Origin: an uncultured bacterium
GTDB taxonomy: Bacteria; Fidelibacterota; Marinisomatia; Marinisomatales; Marinisomataceae
Assembly (NCBI GenBank): GCA_905182795.1
Contig: CAJJCZ010000005.1
Span: forward strand, 1 to 38,509
Length of the DNA stretch: 38,509 nucleotides
Direction: 5' to 3'
Under the pieces are notes generated by a model. That model searched no databases, was not told where the DNA came from, and saw nothing but the letters and a program-made list of their open reading frames with translations. This document shows positions 1-7,987 of this stretch, piece after piece (the stretch's first letter is position 1; the number at the start of each line of letters is the position of its first letter). The position numbers were made by a program, and so were the translations under genes.

Positions 1-31
1 AAGAATATGAGCCACTTTAATATACTATTTT

Positions 32-796
32 TCATTTTAAAACTAGCTTCCTTACTCCTGCAAGCCATCTATCATAATCGTGAGCTTTCATCTGGATATA
101 TTTTAAAATTTGCTTATGCGGTAAAATTAAAAAATCTTCTTTTTCAATCCCTTCTACTGTGTCATTAGCGACTTGCTCTACAGTTAATAAACCATCTTTC
201 ATTAATGGATGATCTTTATCTAGAACTCCTGTAGATGTAACCATGTTTGTTTCAACTAATTGTGGGCATAGTGCAGACACTTTAATGCCTTTATCTCCAT
301 ACATGATAGATAGATTCTCTGCCATTCCTAGCGCTGCATGTTTTGTAGTAGCATAGGCCATTGATCCAGGCATATTTAAAAGTCCCGCTGCAGAAACAGT
401 CATTAAAAAATAACCATCTTTATGCTCAAGCATATGCGGAATAAGCACGCGTGCAGCATAAATATGCGACATAACATTTACCTGCCATGTATCATGCCAT
501 GCTTCATCGCTTGTGCTAAGTGTTCCAAATTGCTGTATACCAGCGTTTGAACAGAATAAATCAATCTTCCCAACCTGATCAATGATCTTATTGAGAGTTG
601 ATGTTACATCTTTTGGATTAGATACGTCTACAATGTAGGCGTTAATTCCCATTAATTCTGCCACTTGAATAACATTAGGATTAATGTCGATCAGGTGGAC
701 AGAATTAGGGGATTCACTTAAAAAGCGTTTTGCTAGTGCTTTGCCAATACCATCGGCTCCACCAGTAATAACTATATTTTTATCTTTTAGATTCAT
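32..796 (-). CDS. SDR-family NAD(P)-dependent oxidoreductase
   Basis: A 254-residue classical short-chain dehydrogenase. The Rossmann cofactor motif TGGADGIG is at residues 11-18, the structural NAG motif at 84-86, and the catalytic triad is readable as Ser135, Tyr148 and Lys152 (YATTK). The protein is cytosolic and its substrate cannot be inferred. The ATG lies only 9 nt after the 3' end of tRNA-Lys on the same strand, and no separate ribosome-binding site is visible in that gap, so it is probably expressed from the tRNA (or csp-tRNA) transcript. The family call is secure; the specific reaction is unknown. Confidence 0.9.
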   Translation of the reverse strand: MNLKDKNIVITGGADGIGKALAKRFLSESPNSVHLIDINPNVIQVAELMGINAYIVDVSNPKDVTSTLNKIIDQVGKIDLFCSNAGIQQFGTLSTSDEAWHDTWQVNVMSHIYAARVLIPHMLEHKDGYFLMTVSAAGLLNMPGSMAYATTKHAALGMAENLSIMYGDKGIKVSALCPQLVETNMVTSTGVLDKDHPLMKDGLLTVEQVANDTVEGIEKEDFLILPHKQILKYIQMKAHDYDRWLAGVRKLVLK

Positions 797-805
797 TTGA
801 TTACG

Positions 806-877
806 TACCCCAGAAAGGACTCGAACCTTTAACCAATGGCTTAAGAGGCCACTGCTCTACCATTGAGCTACTGAGGC
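806..877 (-). tRNA. tRNA-Lys (anticodon CTT)
   Basis: On the minus strand a 72-nt cloverleaf folds completely: acceptor GCCTCAG/CTGGGGT with two G-U type pairs, U8-A9, D-stem GCTC/GAGC, anticodon stem GTGGC/GCCAT with loop CTCTTAA (anticodon CTT, reading AAG), a five-base variable region, and T-stem AAAGG/CCTTT with loop TTCGAGT. The discriminator is A and no CCA is encoded, so the CCA end must be added enzymatically. The gene lies between csp and an SDR gene on the same strand. Confidence 0.95.
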
Positions 878-933
878 ATTTCTCTTAAAGCTATAATAAA
901 TATATTATGTAATTACGAACTAACTATATACTT

Positions 934-1146
934 CTAAGCTATTGTTACTTTGACTGCTTTGTCTCCTCTATCATCGGACTCTACCTCAAACTCAACCGCT
1001 TGGTCTTGTTTAAGAGTCTTAAAATCATTATCTGATTCGATGCTAGAAAAATGAACAAAAACGTCATTTCCGTCTTCTTTAGTTAGAAAACCATAACCTT
1101 TTTTTTCATTAAAGAACTTTACAGTACCTTTTTCTCTTTCACTCAT
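934..1146 (-). CDS. Cold-shock protein (CspA family)
   Basis: A 70-residue single cold-shock domain, the usual length of the family. The RNP1-type motif KGYGF is at 16-20 and RNP2 VFVHF at 29-33, and these form the nucleic-acid-binding face. It is an RNA/ssDNA chaperone of the cytoplasm. It has its own promoter candidate (1211-1239) and a roughly 58-nt leader that contains a short hairpin, which is compatible with leader-based control known for csp genes. Downstream on the same strand are tRNA-Lys and an SDR gene. The family assignment is certain; whether it is cold-induced cannot be told. Confidence 0.95.
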   Translation of the reverse strand: MSEREKGTVKFFNEKKGYGFLTKEDGNDVFVHFSSIESDNDFKTLKQDQAVEFEVESDDRGDKAVKVTIA

Positions 1147-1182
1147 TTTTACTCTCTTTGTTAGTTAATAATTAAAATAATA

Positions 1183-1200
1183 ATAATACCTAAGTATTAT
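1183..1200 (-). promoter_or_regulatory. Hairpin in the csp 5' leader
   Basis: A perfect inverted repeat ATAATAC-CTAA-GTATTAT (7-bp arms, 4-nt loop) lies between the predicted csp promoter and the csp start. If the promoter call is right it is transcribed near the 5' end of the mRNA. An AT-rich stem of this size would melt easily. It could also be a palindromic operator. Confidence 0.4.
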
Positions 1201-1210
1201 CAATCGAGGC

Positions 1211-1239
1211 AATATAATGAGTTATTTGTGGAAAGCCAA
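1211..1239 (-). promoter_or_regulatory. Sigma-70-type promoter for csp
   Basis: On the minus strand TTGGCT (1234-1239, 4/6 match to -35) is followed after exactly 17 nt by TATATT (1211-1216, 5/6 match to -10). This would start transcription near 1204 and give a leader of about 58 nt before the csp ATG at 1146. Confidence 0.5.
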
Positions 1240-1269
1240 TTAAATTTAAAAAATTTAAATTATCTACTT

Positions 1270-1830
1270 TTAGCTAAGATTGTGCGCTTTATGCAATAAT
1301 GTGTTTTTAGAAAATACTAAACTGTAACTAGAAAATAGAATTGTTGAATAAACTAAATCCCCTAAAAGAGTTCCACCAAGAAATGGAATTGCGAATGTAT
1401 AGCATTGAACTAATCCAATGAATGACTTAGCATACATGGCACTTGTAGCCCATACTCCAAAATTAGTAAGGATAAAAAATATCGATGATCCTGCAATACT
1501 AGATAATCCTACTTGTTTAGGACCAACATTATTAATTGCAAATCTTCCCATTATTGAAATACATAGTATTGATCCATAGACCCATAACAATGAAGGAGAA
1601 AAGATTCTAAAATTTTCATAATAGCCCGCATAAACGAAATTATTTATTATTAAATCACTAATCCAAAAAGATAACAATGGGAGACCTATAGCAATCCATT
1701 TGTTTTTAAATGCGTACGCAGACAATAAGGCAATAGCAGTCATTGGAGTGAAGTTGTATGGATGAGGAATAATTCTACCTATAAGGCCAATTCCAATTAA
1801 AGCGACAATTAAGATAATATTTTTTTTCAT
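1270..1830 (-). CDS. DUF6580-like multi-pass membrane protein
   Basis: A 186-residue hydrophobic protein with about five membrane segments. The N-terminal pattern (RIIPHPYNFTPMTAIAL around residues 19-35, then a helix containing FWISDLIINN) matches my memory of the DUF6580 family, which has no known function. These proteins resemble small integral membrane substrate-binding subunits, but that is inference. It lies 14 nt downstream of the sulfotransferase and is probably in the same transcript. An AT-rich inverted repeat at 1242-1260 lies just past its stop. Confidence 0.65.
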   Translation of the reverse strand: MKKNIILIVALIGIGLIGRIIPHPYNFTPMTAIALLSAYAFKNKWIAIGLPLLSFWISDLIINNFVYAGYYENFRIFSPSLLWVYGSILCISIMGRFAINNVGPKQVGLSSIAGSSIFFILTNFGVWATSAMYAKSFIGLVQCYTFAIPFLGGTLLGDLVYSTILFSSYSLVFSKNTLLHKAHNLS

Positions 1831-1844
1831 ATCAGGAGAAAAAA

Positions 1845-2948
1845 TTAACTAAAGTATTCCTCATAAACAAAAGCAAAATCTTTTTTGACTTGTTTTACAG
1901 TAAATCCGAAGTCATCAATGGTCTTATTTTGATGTTTTTTAATATGTTTTATTGACGATTTCTCAGATAGAATTTCTTTGAATTCTTCATTCATTTCTTG
2001 TCCTATAAAGTCAAAAGATTTATTTACAGATTCATAGAGATTTTCTTTTAATTCATCATATGTTAATACAATAAAATGTTTTTTATCTAGAAATTGTTTA
2101 GCGTTTTCTGTTTCTTGATACCAATCAATAATTTCTTTATAGGCTTCAATGCGATAGAGAGTTAATTCTTCTTTTGTCATTAGATTGCCATACTTAATTC
2201 TTTCCTGCATAGAGAAAAAAGATGTAATTGTATCTATTGGATCTCTTACAATAAATATAATTTTTGCATCAGGAAATACTTTCATGATTGATTTCAAACG
2301 AAAAATAAATGGATTCGATTTTGATAATATTTGTTTTCCATTATGAGAAACAATTTGCCTCTTCCAAAATTCCTTGCAAAAACGCATTGAATTGATATTT
2401 CTCTTTTCATTTTTTTTGCTATCAATATATAGCTCACTTGTAAATGATTTAAATTTTCTATCATATTTCATCCATGGAATAAGATTATTTGAAAGCCACT
2501 TTGAATCAAGCTTGTGTAAAAAGATTAGCATCTCATCTTCTTCTATATCATTCAAGCCGACTTTATGGCCTTTGTCTTTAGTTTCTAACTGATCAAGATC
2601 TAATGAAGAGAGCATGGGGCGTATGAACCACAATATTTTCTTTAAAGATATGGAGGGTATTACAAAATCCCATGTGGTAGATGTAGTAAATTGCTGAGAC
2701 TTAGAAAGTAAATGGTGAAAAAAAGTAGTCCCACTTCTATTAAAGCCCATAATCAGAATAGGATTTTTTATTTCTTTTTTTTGAAAATTAGAAAATAATA
2801 TATAGTCTAAAAAAAGAAACAAACGATTTATAATAATATATAAGGGGAATAAAAAAAAGAGCGTGGTAAAAAATATATATTTTTTATGTCTAAGTAGGAC
2901 TTGAAGGCAAACAATGAATACCCCAAATGTAGTATTTGAGCCTATCAT
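1845..2948 (-). CDS. Membrane-anchored sulfotransferase family protein
   Basis: A 367-residue protein. A strongly hydrophobic N-terminal stretch (about residues 23-52) predicts a membrane anchor. The PAPS 5'-phosphosulfate loop is seen as MGFNRSGTTFF (67-77) and the 3'-phosphate-binding strand as IVRDP (233-237) followed by Ser243. These two motifs define PAPS-dependent sulfotransferases of the Sulfotransfer_3 type. The acceptor is unknown; glycans or lipids of the cell envelope are plausible given the anchor. It is followed by DUF6580 and preceded by the Lys-rich protein (9-nt gap). Confidence 0.8.
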   Translation of the reverse strand: MIGSNTTFGVFIVCLQVLLRHKKYIFFTTLFFLFPLYIIINRLFLFLDYILFSNFQKKEIKNPILIMGFNRSGTTFFHHLLSKSQQFTTSTTWDFVIPSISLKKILWFIRPMLSSLDLDQLETKDKGHKVGLNDIEEDEMLIFLHKLDSKWLSNNLIPWMKYDRKFKSFTSELYIDSKKNEKRNINSMRFCKEFWKRQIVSHNGKQILSKSNPFIFRLKSIMKVFPDAKIIFIVRDPIDTITSFFSMQERIKYGNLMTKEELTLYRIEAYKEIIDWYQETENAKQFLDKKHFIVLTYDELKENLYESVNKSFDFIGQEMNEEFKEILSEKSSIKHIKKHQNKTIDDFGFTVKQVKKDFAFVYEEYFS

Positions 2949-2957
2949 TTATATTTA

Positions 2958-3179
2958 CTAAGAATCCTTATCAGTTTTTTTAGCTACCGCTTTCTTCTTA
3001 ACTACTACCTTCTTCTTAGCTGCTGGTTTTTTAGCTGCTGGTTTTTTAGCTGCTGGTTTTTTTTCTACTGCTTTAGTCGCAATAACTCTTTTATTTTTTA
3101 GAAGATCTGCTTGTTTTGCTTTTAACCTAAGACGGGATTTTTTTTGTTTTCTTTTTGCTATTTTTTGTTTCTTATTCAT
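2958..3179 (-). CDS. Small Lys/Ala-rich basic protein (histone H1-like tail)
   Basis: A 73-residue, extremely basic protein. The N-terminal half is Lys/Arg-rich and the C-terminal half has three KPAAK units followed by KKVVVKKKAVAKK, resembling the disordered C-terminal tails of bacterial histone H1-like and HU-extension proteins. Nucleic-acid binding is therefore likely but is inferred from composition alone; a ribosome-associated role is the alternative. An AAAGGAG ribosome-binding site sits about 10 nt before the ATG, inside the end of the upstream micro-ORF, whose TGA overlaps this ATG (ATGA). Confidence 0.65.
   Translation of the reverse strand: MNKKQKIAKRKQKKSRLRLKAKQADLLKNKRVIATKAVEKKPAAKKPAAKKPAAKKKVVVKKKAVAKKTDKDS
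3016..3060. repeat. Three tandem 15-bp units encoding KPAAK
   Basis: The unit TTAGCTGCTGGTTTT (plus strand) occurs three times without mismatch, inside the Lys-rich protein gene. Perfect DNA identity with no synonymous drift points to recent slippage or repeat-copy change. Confidence 0.9.
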
Positions 3180-3286
3180 TTTGATTTATCTCCTTTAAAT
3201 ATCATGATATATAATCCAATATGAGCTGCAGCAAACACTATAAAGAAAAATAAAGGAAATAATAGATCGTGCCAAAAATTGCTCAT
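3176..3286 (-). CDS. 36-residue single-pass membrane peptide
   Basis: A micro-ORF of 36 codons starting at 3286. It begins MSNFWHDLLFPLFF, has one hydrophobic segment (about residues 8-30) and ends in a basic tail KGDKSK, predicting N-out/C-in topology. A clear GAAAGGA ribosome-binding site lies 5-10 nt before the ATG. Its stop overlaps the start of the Lys-rich protein gene (ATGA), which indicates translational coupling. I do not recognise a family. Coding is supported by the RBS, the composition and the coupled start. Confidence 0.7.
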   Translation of the reverse strand: MSNFWHDLLFPLFFFIVFAAAHIGLYIMIFKGDKSK

Positions 3287-3301
3287 AAAAATCCTTTCAA
3301 A

Positions 3302-3796
3302 TTATTTGTTACATTCCTTGTAAAAGAACTGAACTTCCTTGGTTCGGCCCTCCGTAAATTGCGAACCGCATTCAACAAAATCAAACTTTTTATGAAATCT
3401 TATTGAGTCTGGATTTGGAGGCATAATATTTACTTCACATAATATAGTATCATATTGATTTTCTCTCGAGAAATAGAATAAATCAGTATATAAAGCAGTT
3501 CCCAATTTTCTATTTTTAAATTTTTCTAGTACTGAGATTCGATCAATATACATAAAGTTAGAATATCTTTCTGAAACCCATTTATAATTTAAACTCGCAT
3601 ATTGCATATCTTCGGGTATACATAATAAAAAGCCTGCCGGCTCATCCTTATAAAATGCAATCTTGCAATAGTTAGATTGTCTTAATAATGATTGTAATTT
3701 TTTTTTATTCAAAAAACCAACATGTGGCTCATTTAGACTATTTGAAGAAAGAATGAAATCAAATAAATTGTTATCGTAGTCTTTAAGAACTATCAA
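3302..3796 (-). CDS. GNAT-family N-acetyltransferase
   Basis: A 164-residue protein with the GNAT acetyl-CoA-binding region: strand IDRISVL followed by RKLGTALY (about 96-103), a variant of the Q/RxxGxG/A pyrophosphate loop. A C-terminal strand-helix (SIRFHKKFDFVECG) matches the usual motif B. It starts with TTG at 3796, sharing TTGA with the stop of the upstream YwqK-like gene, so translation is probably coupled. The acyl acceptor is unknown. Confidence 0.75.
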   Translation of the reverse strand: MIVLKDYDNNLFDFILSSNSLNEPHVGFLNKKKLQSLLRQSNYCKIAFYKDEPAGFLLCIPEDMQYASLNYKWVSERYSNFMYIDRISVLEKFKNRKLGTALYTDLFYFSRENQYDTILCEVNIMPPNPDSIRFHKKFDFVECGSQFTEGRTKEVQFFYKECNK

Positions 3797-4287
3797 TTCA
3801 ATGCTTCAAGTTCATTTCCACCATTGCAAATAATAGAACCCTGTATACCATATTTTCGTCCATTATTATAAATATACTTATACATCAGCTCTCCATTTTG
3901 ATCCCAAGATTTCTGCTCTCCATGCTCTAATCCAGTTTTAAAGTTTTTTAGCGTAAATAACTCTCCATTTGAATGCCATTGCTTGTGCATTCCAAAGCTT
4001 TGGTCTTGTTTAAAGTAAAATAGATATTTTTTATTTCCATTTGGCCACCAACCTTCATGCTTTCCATTTTTCTTTCCATTTGAATACTTTCTAATAGACT
4101 TAATAGTGTCATCTTGATAATAGATATTAATAGATCCACTATATTGCTCTGCTCTAATAAATTGAGATACAGTTAGCCCATTAATTAAATCAGATTCTTC
4201 GATAGTGGTTGTATTAGAACAAGAAGTAAAAATAATACAATAAAGAAAGGTGAGTAAAAATTTAGTTTGTGTAGTAACCGCCGCCAC
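3793..4287 (-). CDS. YwqK/MORN-like repeat lipoprotein
   Basis: A protein of about 164 residues. After a hydrophobic signal segment a lipobox-like FTSC predicts a lipoprotein. The mature part has repeats of the type YxNGxKxGxxxxWxxNGxxxxxxxF, typical of YwqK/MORN-variant proteins. Function in this family is poorly known. The start is GTG at 4287, inside the end of the YHYH-protein gene (26-nt overlap); no ATG gives an intact signal peptide. Its TGA overlaps the TTG start of the GNAT gene. Confidence 0.7.
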   Translation of the reverse strand: MAAVTTQTKFLLTFLYCIIFTSCSNTTTIEESDLINGLTVSQFIRAEQYSGSINIYYQDDTIKSIRKYSNGKKNGKHEGWWPNGNKKYLFYFKQDQSFGMHKQWHSNGELFTLKNFKTGLEHGEQKSWDQNGELMYKYIYNNGRKYGIQGSIICNGGNELEALN

Positions 4288-5059
4288 CGGAAGATCCTAC
4301 TTGTCCTCTAAATCCACCAATCAAATAAGGCACAGTTGCTGTTGCATGATAGTGATAAATACCATCTGGATATTCTGCTGTAACAGCAGTATGTCCATTT
4401 AGCTCATCAAGATCTGTTGGGTATTGACCATCTGTTTGTTTGGTAGGCCCATATACCGGAAATCCATCTAATGAATATCCTACCAAGATTGAATTATCTG
4501 CCAATGTTAAATATGTTGGCTCCCAATGATAGTGATATGAACCCGATTGTTGTGGGTGTCCATAATAATTGTCAAATGAAGCTATTTCATTATCTAATGG
4601 TTGATTATTTGGTCCACCATATTGATTAAAAAATGGTACTCCACTTAATGATACTCCAATAGACCCCAACGGAGTACTAGATACAGAACTAGCAACACTT
4701 GGTGTTAAAGGAATATAGAATTTAAAGCTTTGAGAAGTAATTATATTTGGATTTACATTCATTCCAGAATGAGGAGATGCATAATTTGGATGACCAGCTC
4801 CCCAATAAGGGCTACTATGATTTGGCACTCCTGTTGTCTCTACGACAACATAGTCTCCTGAAACATATACATCGGTATATGCATCAATAAATTTTGTAAA
4901 TCCTACAGGAAGATCGGTATTATTTCCACCTGAACCGCCATTATTACCGCCAGTTCCAGTGCCATCAGAATTATCACTAGCATTAGATGTGCCCATTGTA
5001 GTTGAGCTATCACAAGCCATGAGAGCCATCATACATAAAATTAAAATTTTGTTTTTCAT
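4262..5059 (-). CDS. YHYH-domain lipoprotein
   Basis: A 265-residue exported protein. I place the start at 5059 (MKNKILILCMMALMAC), which gives a clean lipoprotein signal with Cys16. A longer in-frame start at 5116 would fall inside the predicted promoter. A Gly/Ser/Asn-rich linker (about residues 20-50) precedes the domain. The diagnostic YHYH motif occurs twice, near residues 175 and 235, the second within GIYHYHATATVPYLIGG as in the YHYH family. The biochemical role of the family is unknown; His clustering suggests metal binding (inference). It heads the YHYH, YwqK-like, GNAT chain. Confidence 0.85.
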   Translation of the reverse strand: MKNKILILCMMALMACDSSTTMGTSNASDNSDGTGTGGNNGGSGGNNTDLPVGFTKFIDAYTDVYVSGDYVVVETTGVPNHSSPYWGAGHPNYASPHSGMNVNPNIITSQSFKFYIPLTPSVASSVSSTPLGSIGVSLSGVPFFNQYGGPNNQPLDNEIASFDNYYGHPQQSGSYHYHWEPTYLTLADNSILVGYSLDGFPVYGPTKQTDGQYPTDLDELNGHTAVTAEYPDGIYHYHATATVPYLIGGFRGQVGSSGGGGYYTN

Positions 5060-5093
5060 ATCAGTCTTTATCCCCATTAAAATTACTTCCCAC

Positions 5094-5122
5094 ATTATAA
5101 AAATATTCCATGACAATTTAAA
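5094..5122 (-). promoter_or_regulatory. Promoter for the YHYH lipoprotein gene chain
   Basis: On the minus strand TTTAAA (5117-5122, 4/6 to -35) and a perfect TATAAT (5094-5099) are separated by 17 nt. The predicted leader of about 29 nt ends at the ATG at 5059, which supports that start choice. Confidence 0.5.
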
Positions 5123-5153
5123 GCACGAACTTAATTAATGTTTCTATATAAGT

Positions 5154-5729
5154 CTATACGCCCATCAACGGAGCAGTTGGTGCAATAGCACTCTCAGCAA
5201 CTCCAACAAAGAAAGATGTGAATAGGATAAATAGAGTTAATGTAATTAACATTACTATAAATGCTACGATACATACTCCTACTGCTCGTACAGTAGAGCT
5301 AAAGTCTAATGCTTGTCTTACGGCTACTGTCATAGCGGATAGCTGTAAAATCACGACTAAAGGATCTATAAAAAATCCAATCACTTGTAATGGAATAAGT
5401 TTGAATACTACCAATAGTCCTGGAGCATAAGCAAAACCTAATGTGCGTAACAACTCTCCAGTATTAGATTCAGTCTCAGGTTCTGGTAATATTTTTGTTC
5501 CAACAAATGCAATAAAAAATGCCCATATAAACCATCTAATAATACTTCCTAGTACTCCTTGAGCCAATGCAATAGGTGCAGTAATTCCAGCTACTACAAA
5601 TCCCTGTACTATAGCAACTAAAGCTACGGTCATCATCGCTTGTCTTGTTAAAGATTTATCAGCTTCAACAGATTCATAGAATTCAACATTAAGCGTAATA
5701 GCTTTATATAATTTTTCAGCATAACTCAT
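5154..5729 (-). CDS. Yip1-family multi-pass membrane protein
   Basis: A 191-residue protein. A short cytoplasmic N-terminus (SYAEKLYKAITLNVEFYESVE) is followed by about five membrane helices, with a PGLL motif in the FAYAPGLLVV segment. This is the pattern of bacterial YIP1-domain proteins, whose function is not established. The gene overlaps the preceding small membrane protein gene by 4 nt (ATGA) and is probably the distal member of the que operon transcript. Confidence 0.75.
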   Translation of the reverse strand: MSYAEKLYKAITLNVEFYESVEADKSLTRQAMMTVALVAIVQGFVVAGITAPIALAQGVLGSIIRWFIWAFFIAFVGTKILPEPETESNTGELLRTLGFAYAPGLLVVFKLIPLQVIGFFIDPLVVILQLSAMTVAVRQALDFSSTVRAVGVCIVAFIVMLITLTLFILFTSFFVGVAESAIAPTAPLMGV

Positions 5730-5914
5730 TTTCTTTTTTCCTTATAAAATAAAATTAATGTTACTGTAGTCGATATAAAAATTAACCACCCAATAACAAT
5801 ATGTTCTAAAAAAGTTTGATTAGTATCAGTCATATAGTATATAAAATCATTCAAAACAAATACTAATACTCCCATTATCCCTAAAGTTAATAATATATTT
5901 TTAGTAGAACTCAT
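5726..5914 (-). CDS. Small two-helix membrane protein
   Basis: A 62-residue protein with two hydrophobic helices (about 6-25 and 36-55) and a basic end KEKRK. I chose the ATG at 5914 (MSSTKNILL) because it follows the queF stop by 7 nt, while the longer frame runs inside queF. No family is recognised. It overlaps the Yip1-like gene by ATGA, so the two are likely co-translated. Confidence 0.65.
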   Translation of the reverse strand: MSSTKNILLTLGIMGVLVFVLNDFIYYMTDTNQTFLEHIVIGWLIFISTTVTLILFYKEKRK

Positions 5915-5921
5915 CTTATTT

Positions 5922-6308
5922 CTATAGAGACCCTTCAATACATGTGGTATCAAATCCACCTCTTGTATTATAAATAGTGGTAATTTTTATTTTAGAAGTG
6001 TCTAGTAGATTGCTAAGATCGTCAAAGATACGCTTAGTAGCTGCTTCTTGATAAATACCTACATTTCTAAAACTAACAAAATAATATTTCAATGATTTCA
6101 GCTCTACACACTTTCCTCCTTCAGGAAAGTATTCAATAATAACATCCGCTAAATCTGGAAGTCCACTAAAAGGACATACTGCGCTAAATTCTCTAGTTTT
6201 AGTAACTATATATTGTTTTTTACTATCAAACGGAAACGTTTCAAGAAAATCAGGGTTAATATGATCTTCGCTATCAAATGTAAATTCTTTTCCTTGTGCT
6301 TTTGCCAT
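5922..6308 (-). CDS. queF: 7-cyano-7-deazaguanine (preQ0) reductase QueF, type I
   Basis: A 128-residue unimodular QueF that reduces preQ0 to preQ1 with NADPH in queuosine biosynthesis. The catalytic Cys45 lies in [10 protein letters not shown] with the acid Asp52, and the family motif ELKSLKYY (69-76) follows. The length matches type I QueF rather than the roughly 280-residue type II. It lies 2 nt after queD in a compact queC-queE-queD-queF operon. Confidence 0.95.
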   Translation of the reverse strand: MAKAQGKEFTFDSEDHINPDFLETFPFDSKKQYIVTKTREFSAVCPFSGLPDLADVIIEYFPEGGKCVELKSLKYYFVSFRNVGIYQEAATKRIFDDLSNLLDTSKIKITTIYNTRGGFDTTCIEGSL

Positions 6309-6310
6309 AA

Positions 6311-6673
6311 TTACTCTCCTCTATATGTGCATGAATAGTTAGGACCTTCACTCACAGTTACTCCAGCTAGTCCAGATAGTTTCGGTTTTAATTTTTTCCA
6401 AATCCATGCCGCGATATGTTCTGTGGTGGGATTCGAAAGCTCTGCAATATCGTTTAGATATTTATGATCTAATACTTTATGTATTTCTTCTTTATAAATG
6501 GTATCAATATCGAAAAAATCGATTACCCAACCTTTTGATGGGTCTATCTCTCCATTAATTTGGATGACAAGAGAAAATGTGTGGCCATGTAATTGAGAGC
6601 ATGGATGATCTGGATCTACTAATGTTAATTTACGTGCAGCATGAAATTCATATCTTCTTGTTAATTCAAACAT
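6311..6673 (-). CDS. queD: 6-carboxy-5,6,7,8-tetrahydropterin synthase QueD
   Basis: A 120-residue T-fold enzyme converting dihydroneopterin triphosphate to carboxytetrahydropterin. Zinc ligands are His11 and the CxxxHGH motif (Cys25, His29, His31), where Cys25 is the catalytic cysteine. The downstream LDHKYLND and NPTTEHIA motifs match the family and its substrate-binding Glu. It is 1 nt from queE and 2 nt from queF. Confidence 0.95.
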   Translation of the reverse strand: MFELTRRYEFHAARKLTLVDPDHPCSQLHGHTFSLVIQINGEIDPSKGWVIDFFDIDTIYKEEIHKVLDHKYLNDIAELSNPTTEHIAAWIWKKLKPKLSGLAGVTVSEGPNYSCTYRGE

Positions 6674-6674
6674 A

Positions 6675-7307
6675 TTATCTTATTCCTATTATTTTGTGTG
6701 TTTGTAAGCTTAATCGCCATAGCGGATTTTCGATACAATAAGATACACATTCCAAGATATTTTTTTGTAAATTTTTTCCATCCATAGGCTGTACACAAAA
6801 ATGTGTGAAATCTAATGCTTCAAATTGGTCTGGTTCAAAATCTGGTTGAGGATAAACTAATTTTAATTCATCTCCTTTTAACAAAACTAGTTTTGCATTT
6901 TTTTTAGGACTTACACAAACCCAATCAATATTCTTTGGAGGTAACATTGTTCCATTTGTTTCAATAGCTATCTTAAATCCTTTTTTGTGAAGTTCATCAA
7001 TTAATATTTGATCTAATTGAAGTAGAGGTTCTCCGCCAGTAAATACTATAAATTTTTCATCTAACTCTTTTGGCCAGCATTCTTCAATTTTTTCAATCAA
7101 ATCATCGTGGGATGCATATTTGGCTCCATTTTCTCCGTCAGTTCCAAAAAAGTCTGTATCGCAAAAAGTACATGTTGCCTTACTGCGATCTTCTTCTCTA
7201 CCTGTCCATAAATTACAGCCAGAAAAACGACAGAAAATAGCTTCTTTTCCTGTTTGAAATCCTTCTCCTTGGATAGTAAAATATATCTCTTTAATACTAT
7301 AACTCAT
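6675..7307 (-). CDS. queE: 7-carboxy-7-deazaguanine synthase QueE, Cx14CxxC type
   Basis: A 210-residue radical SAM enzyme that rearranges carboxytetrahydropterin to CDG. The iron-sulfur cysteines are Cys31, Cys46 and Cys49, giving the Cx14CxxC spacing instead of the canonical CxxxCxxC. This spacing is a recognised QueE subgroup. The substrate/SAM motif [10 protein letters not shown] is near 88-97. It overlaps queC by 4 nt. Confidence 0.93.
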   Translation of the reverse strand: MSYSIKEIYFTIQGEGFQTGKEAIFCRFSGCNLWTGREEDRSKATCTFCDTDFFGTDGENGAKYASHDDLIEKIEECWPKELDEKFIVFTGGEPLLQLDQILIDELHKKGFKIAIETNGTMLPPKNIDWVCVSPKKNAKLVLLKGDELKLVYPQPDFEPDQFEALDFTHFCVQPMDGKNLQKNILECVSYCIENPLWRLSLQTHKIIGIR

Positions 7308-7984
7308 TGATACAATGTTGGGTCTGGAATGTTAGATATATTAAATCCTTTTTTTCTTAAGCTACAAGCATCACATTCTCCGCAAGCTAACCCTTTACTA
7401 CATGGATCATAACAAGAATGGGTATCCTTATAAGAAACTCCCAACTCAACACCTTTTAGGATAATCTCTGATTTAGTCATATGGATGAGAGGTGTATGAA
7501 TGGTAATTTTTTTATCTCCTTGAGTAAATTTTGTTCCTAGGTTTGCCATATTTTGAAATGCACTTATATACTCAGGTCTACAATCTGGATATCCACTATA
7601 ATCCAATGCATTCACTCCAATGAAAATATCATAAATATTATTTACTTCTGCATATGCTAATGCATACGATAAAAAGATAGTATTGCGAACAGGTACATAT
7701 GTTACGGGAATATCATCTCCAATTTTTTGATTTTTAGGAACAGCAATATCATCAGTTAAGGCTGAATTGCCAAACTGCTCAAGGTCTATAGTAATCGTTT
7801 GGAATGTGTGAACGGAATTATTCTTTGCAATTAACTCTGCAGATTGCAGTTCAAACTTATGTCTCTGTCCATAATCAAAAGATAATGCAAATATTTCAAA
7901 TTCTTTTTTTGCAATAGCTAGAACTGTAGTCGAATCTAGTCCCCCACTTAAGAGTACGATACATTTCGGTTTTAATGAATTCAT
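7304..7984 (-). CDS. queC: 7-cyano-7-deazaguanine synthase QueC
   Basis: A 226-residue ATP-dependent enzyme that makes preQ0 from CDG and ammonia. The N-type PP-loop SGGLDSTT is at 13-20 and the C-terminal zinc site has four Cys in [17 protein letters not shown]. It is the first gene of the que operon and lies 3 nt after the YbdK-like gene on the same strand. The usual first enzyme, FolE/QueD substrate supplier, is not in the window. Confidence 0.95.
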   Translation of the reverse strand: MNSLKPKCIVLLSGGLDSTTVLAIAKKEFEIFALSFDYGQRHKFELQSAELIAKNNSVHTFQTITIDLEQFGNSALTDDIAVPKNQKIGDDIPVTYVPVRNTIFLSYALAYAEVNNIYDIFIGVNALDYSGYPDCRPEYISAFQNMANLGTKFTQGDKKITIHTPLIHMTKSEIILKGVELGVSYKDTHSCYDPCSKGLACGECDACSLRKKGFNISNIPDPTLYQ

Positions 7985-7987
7985 ACT

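Noticed and set aside
3016-3060. Possible minisatellite or regulatory repeat
   Set aside because: The units are explained by the KPAAK protein repeat; listed as a coding repeat only.
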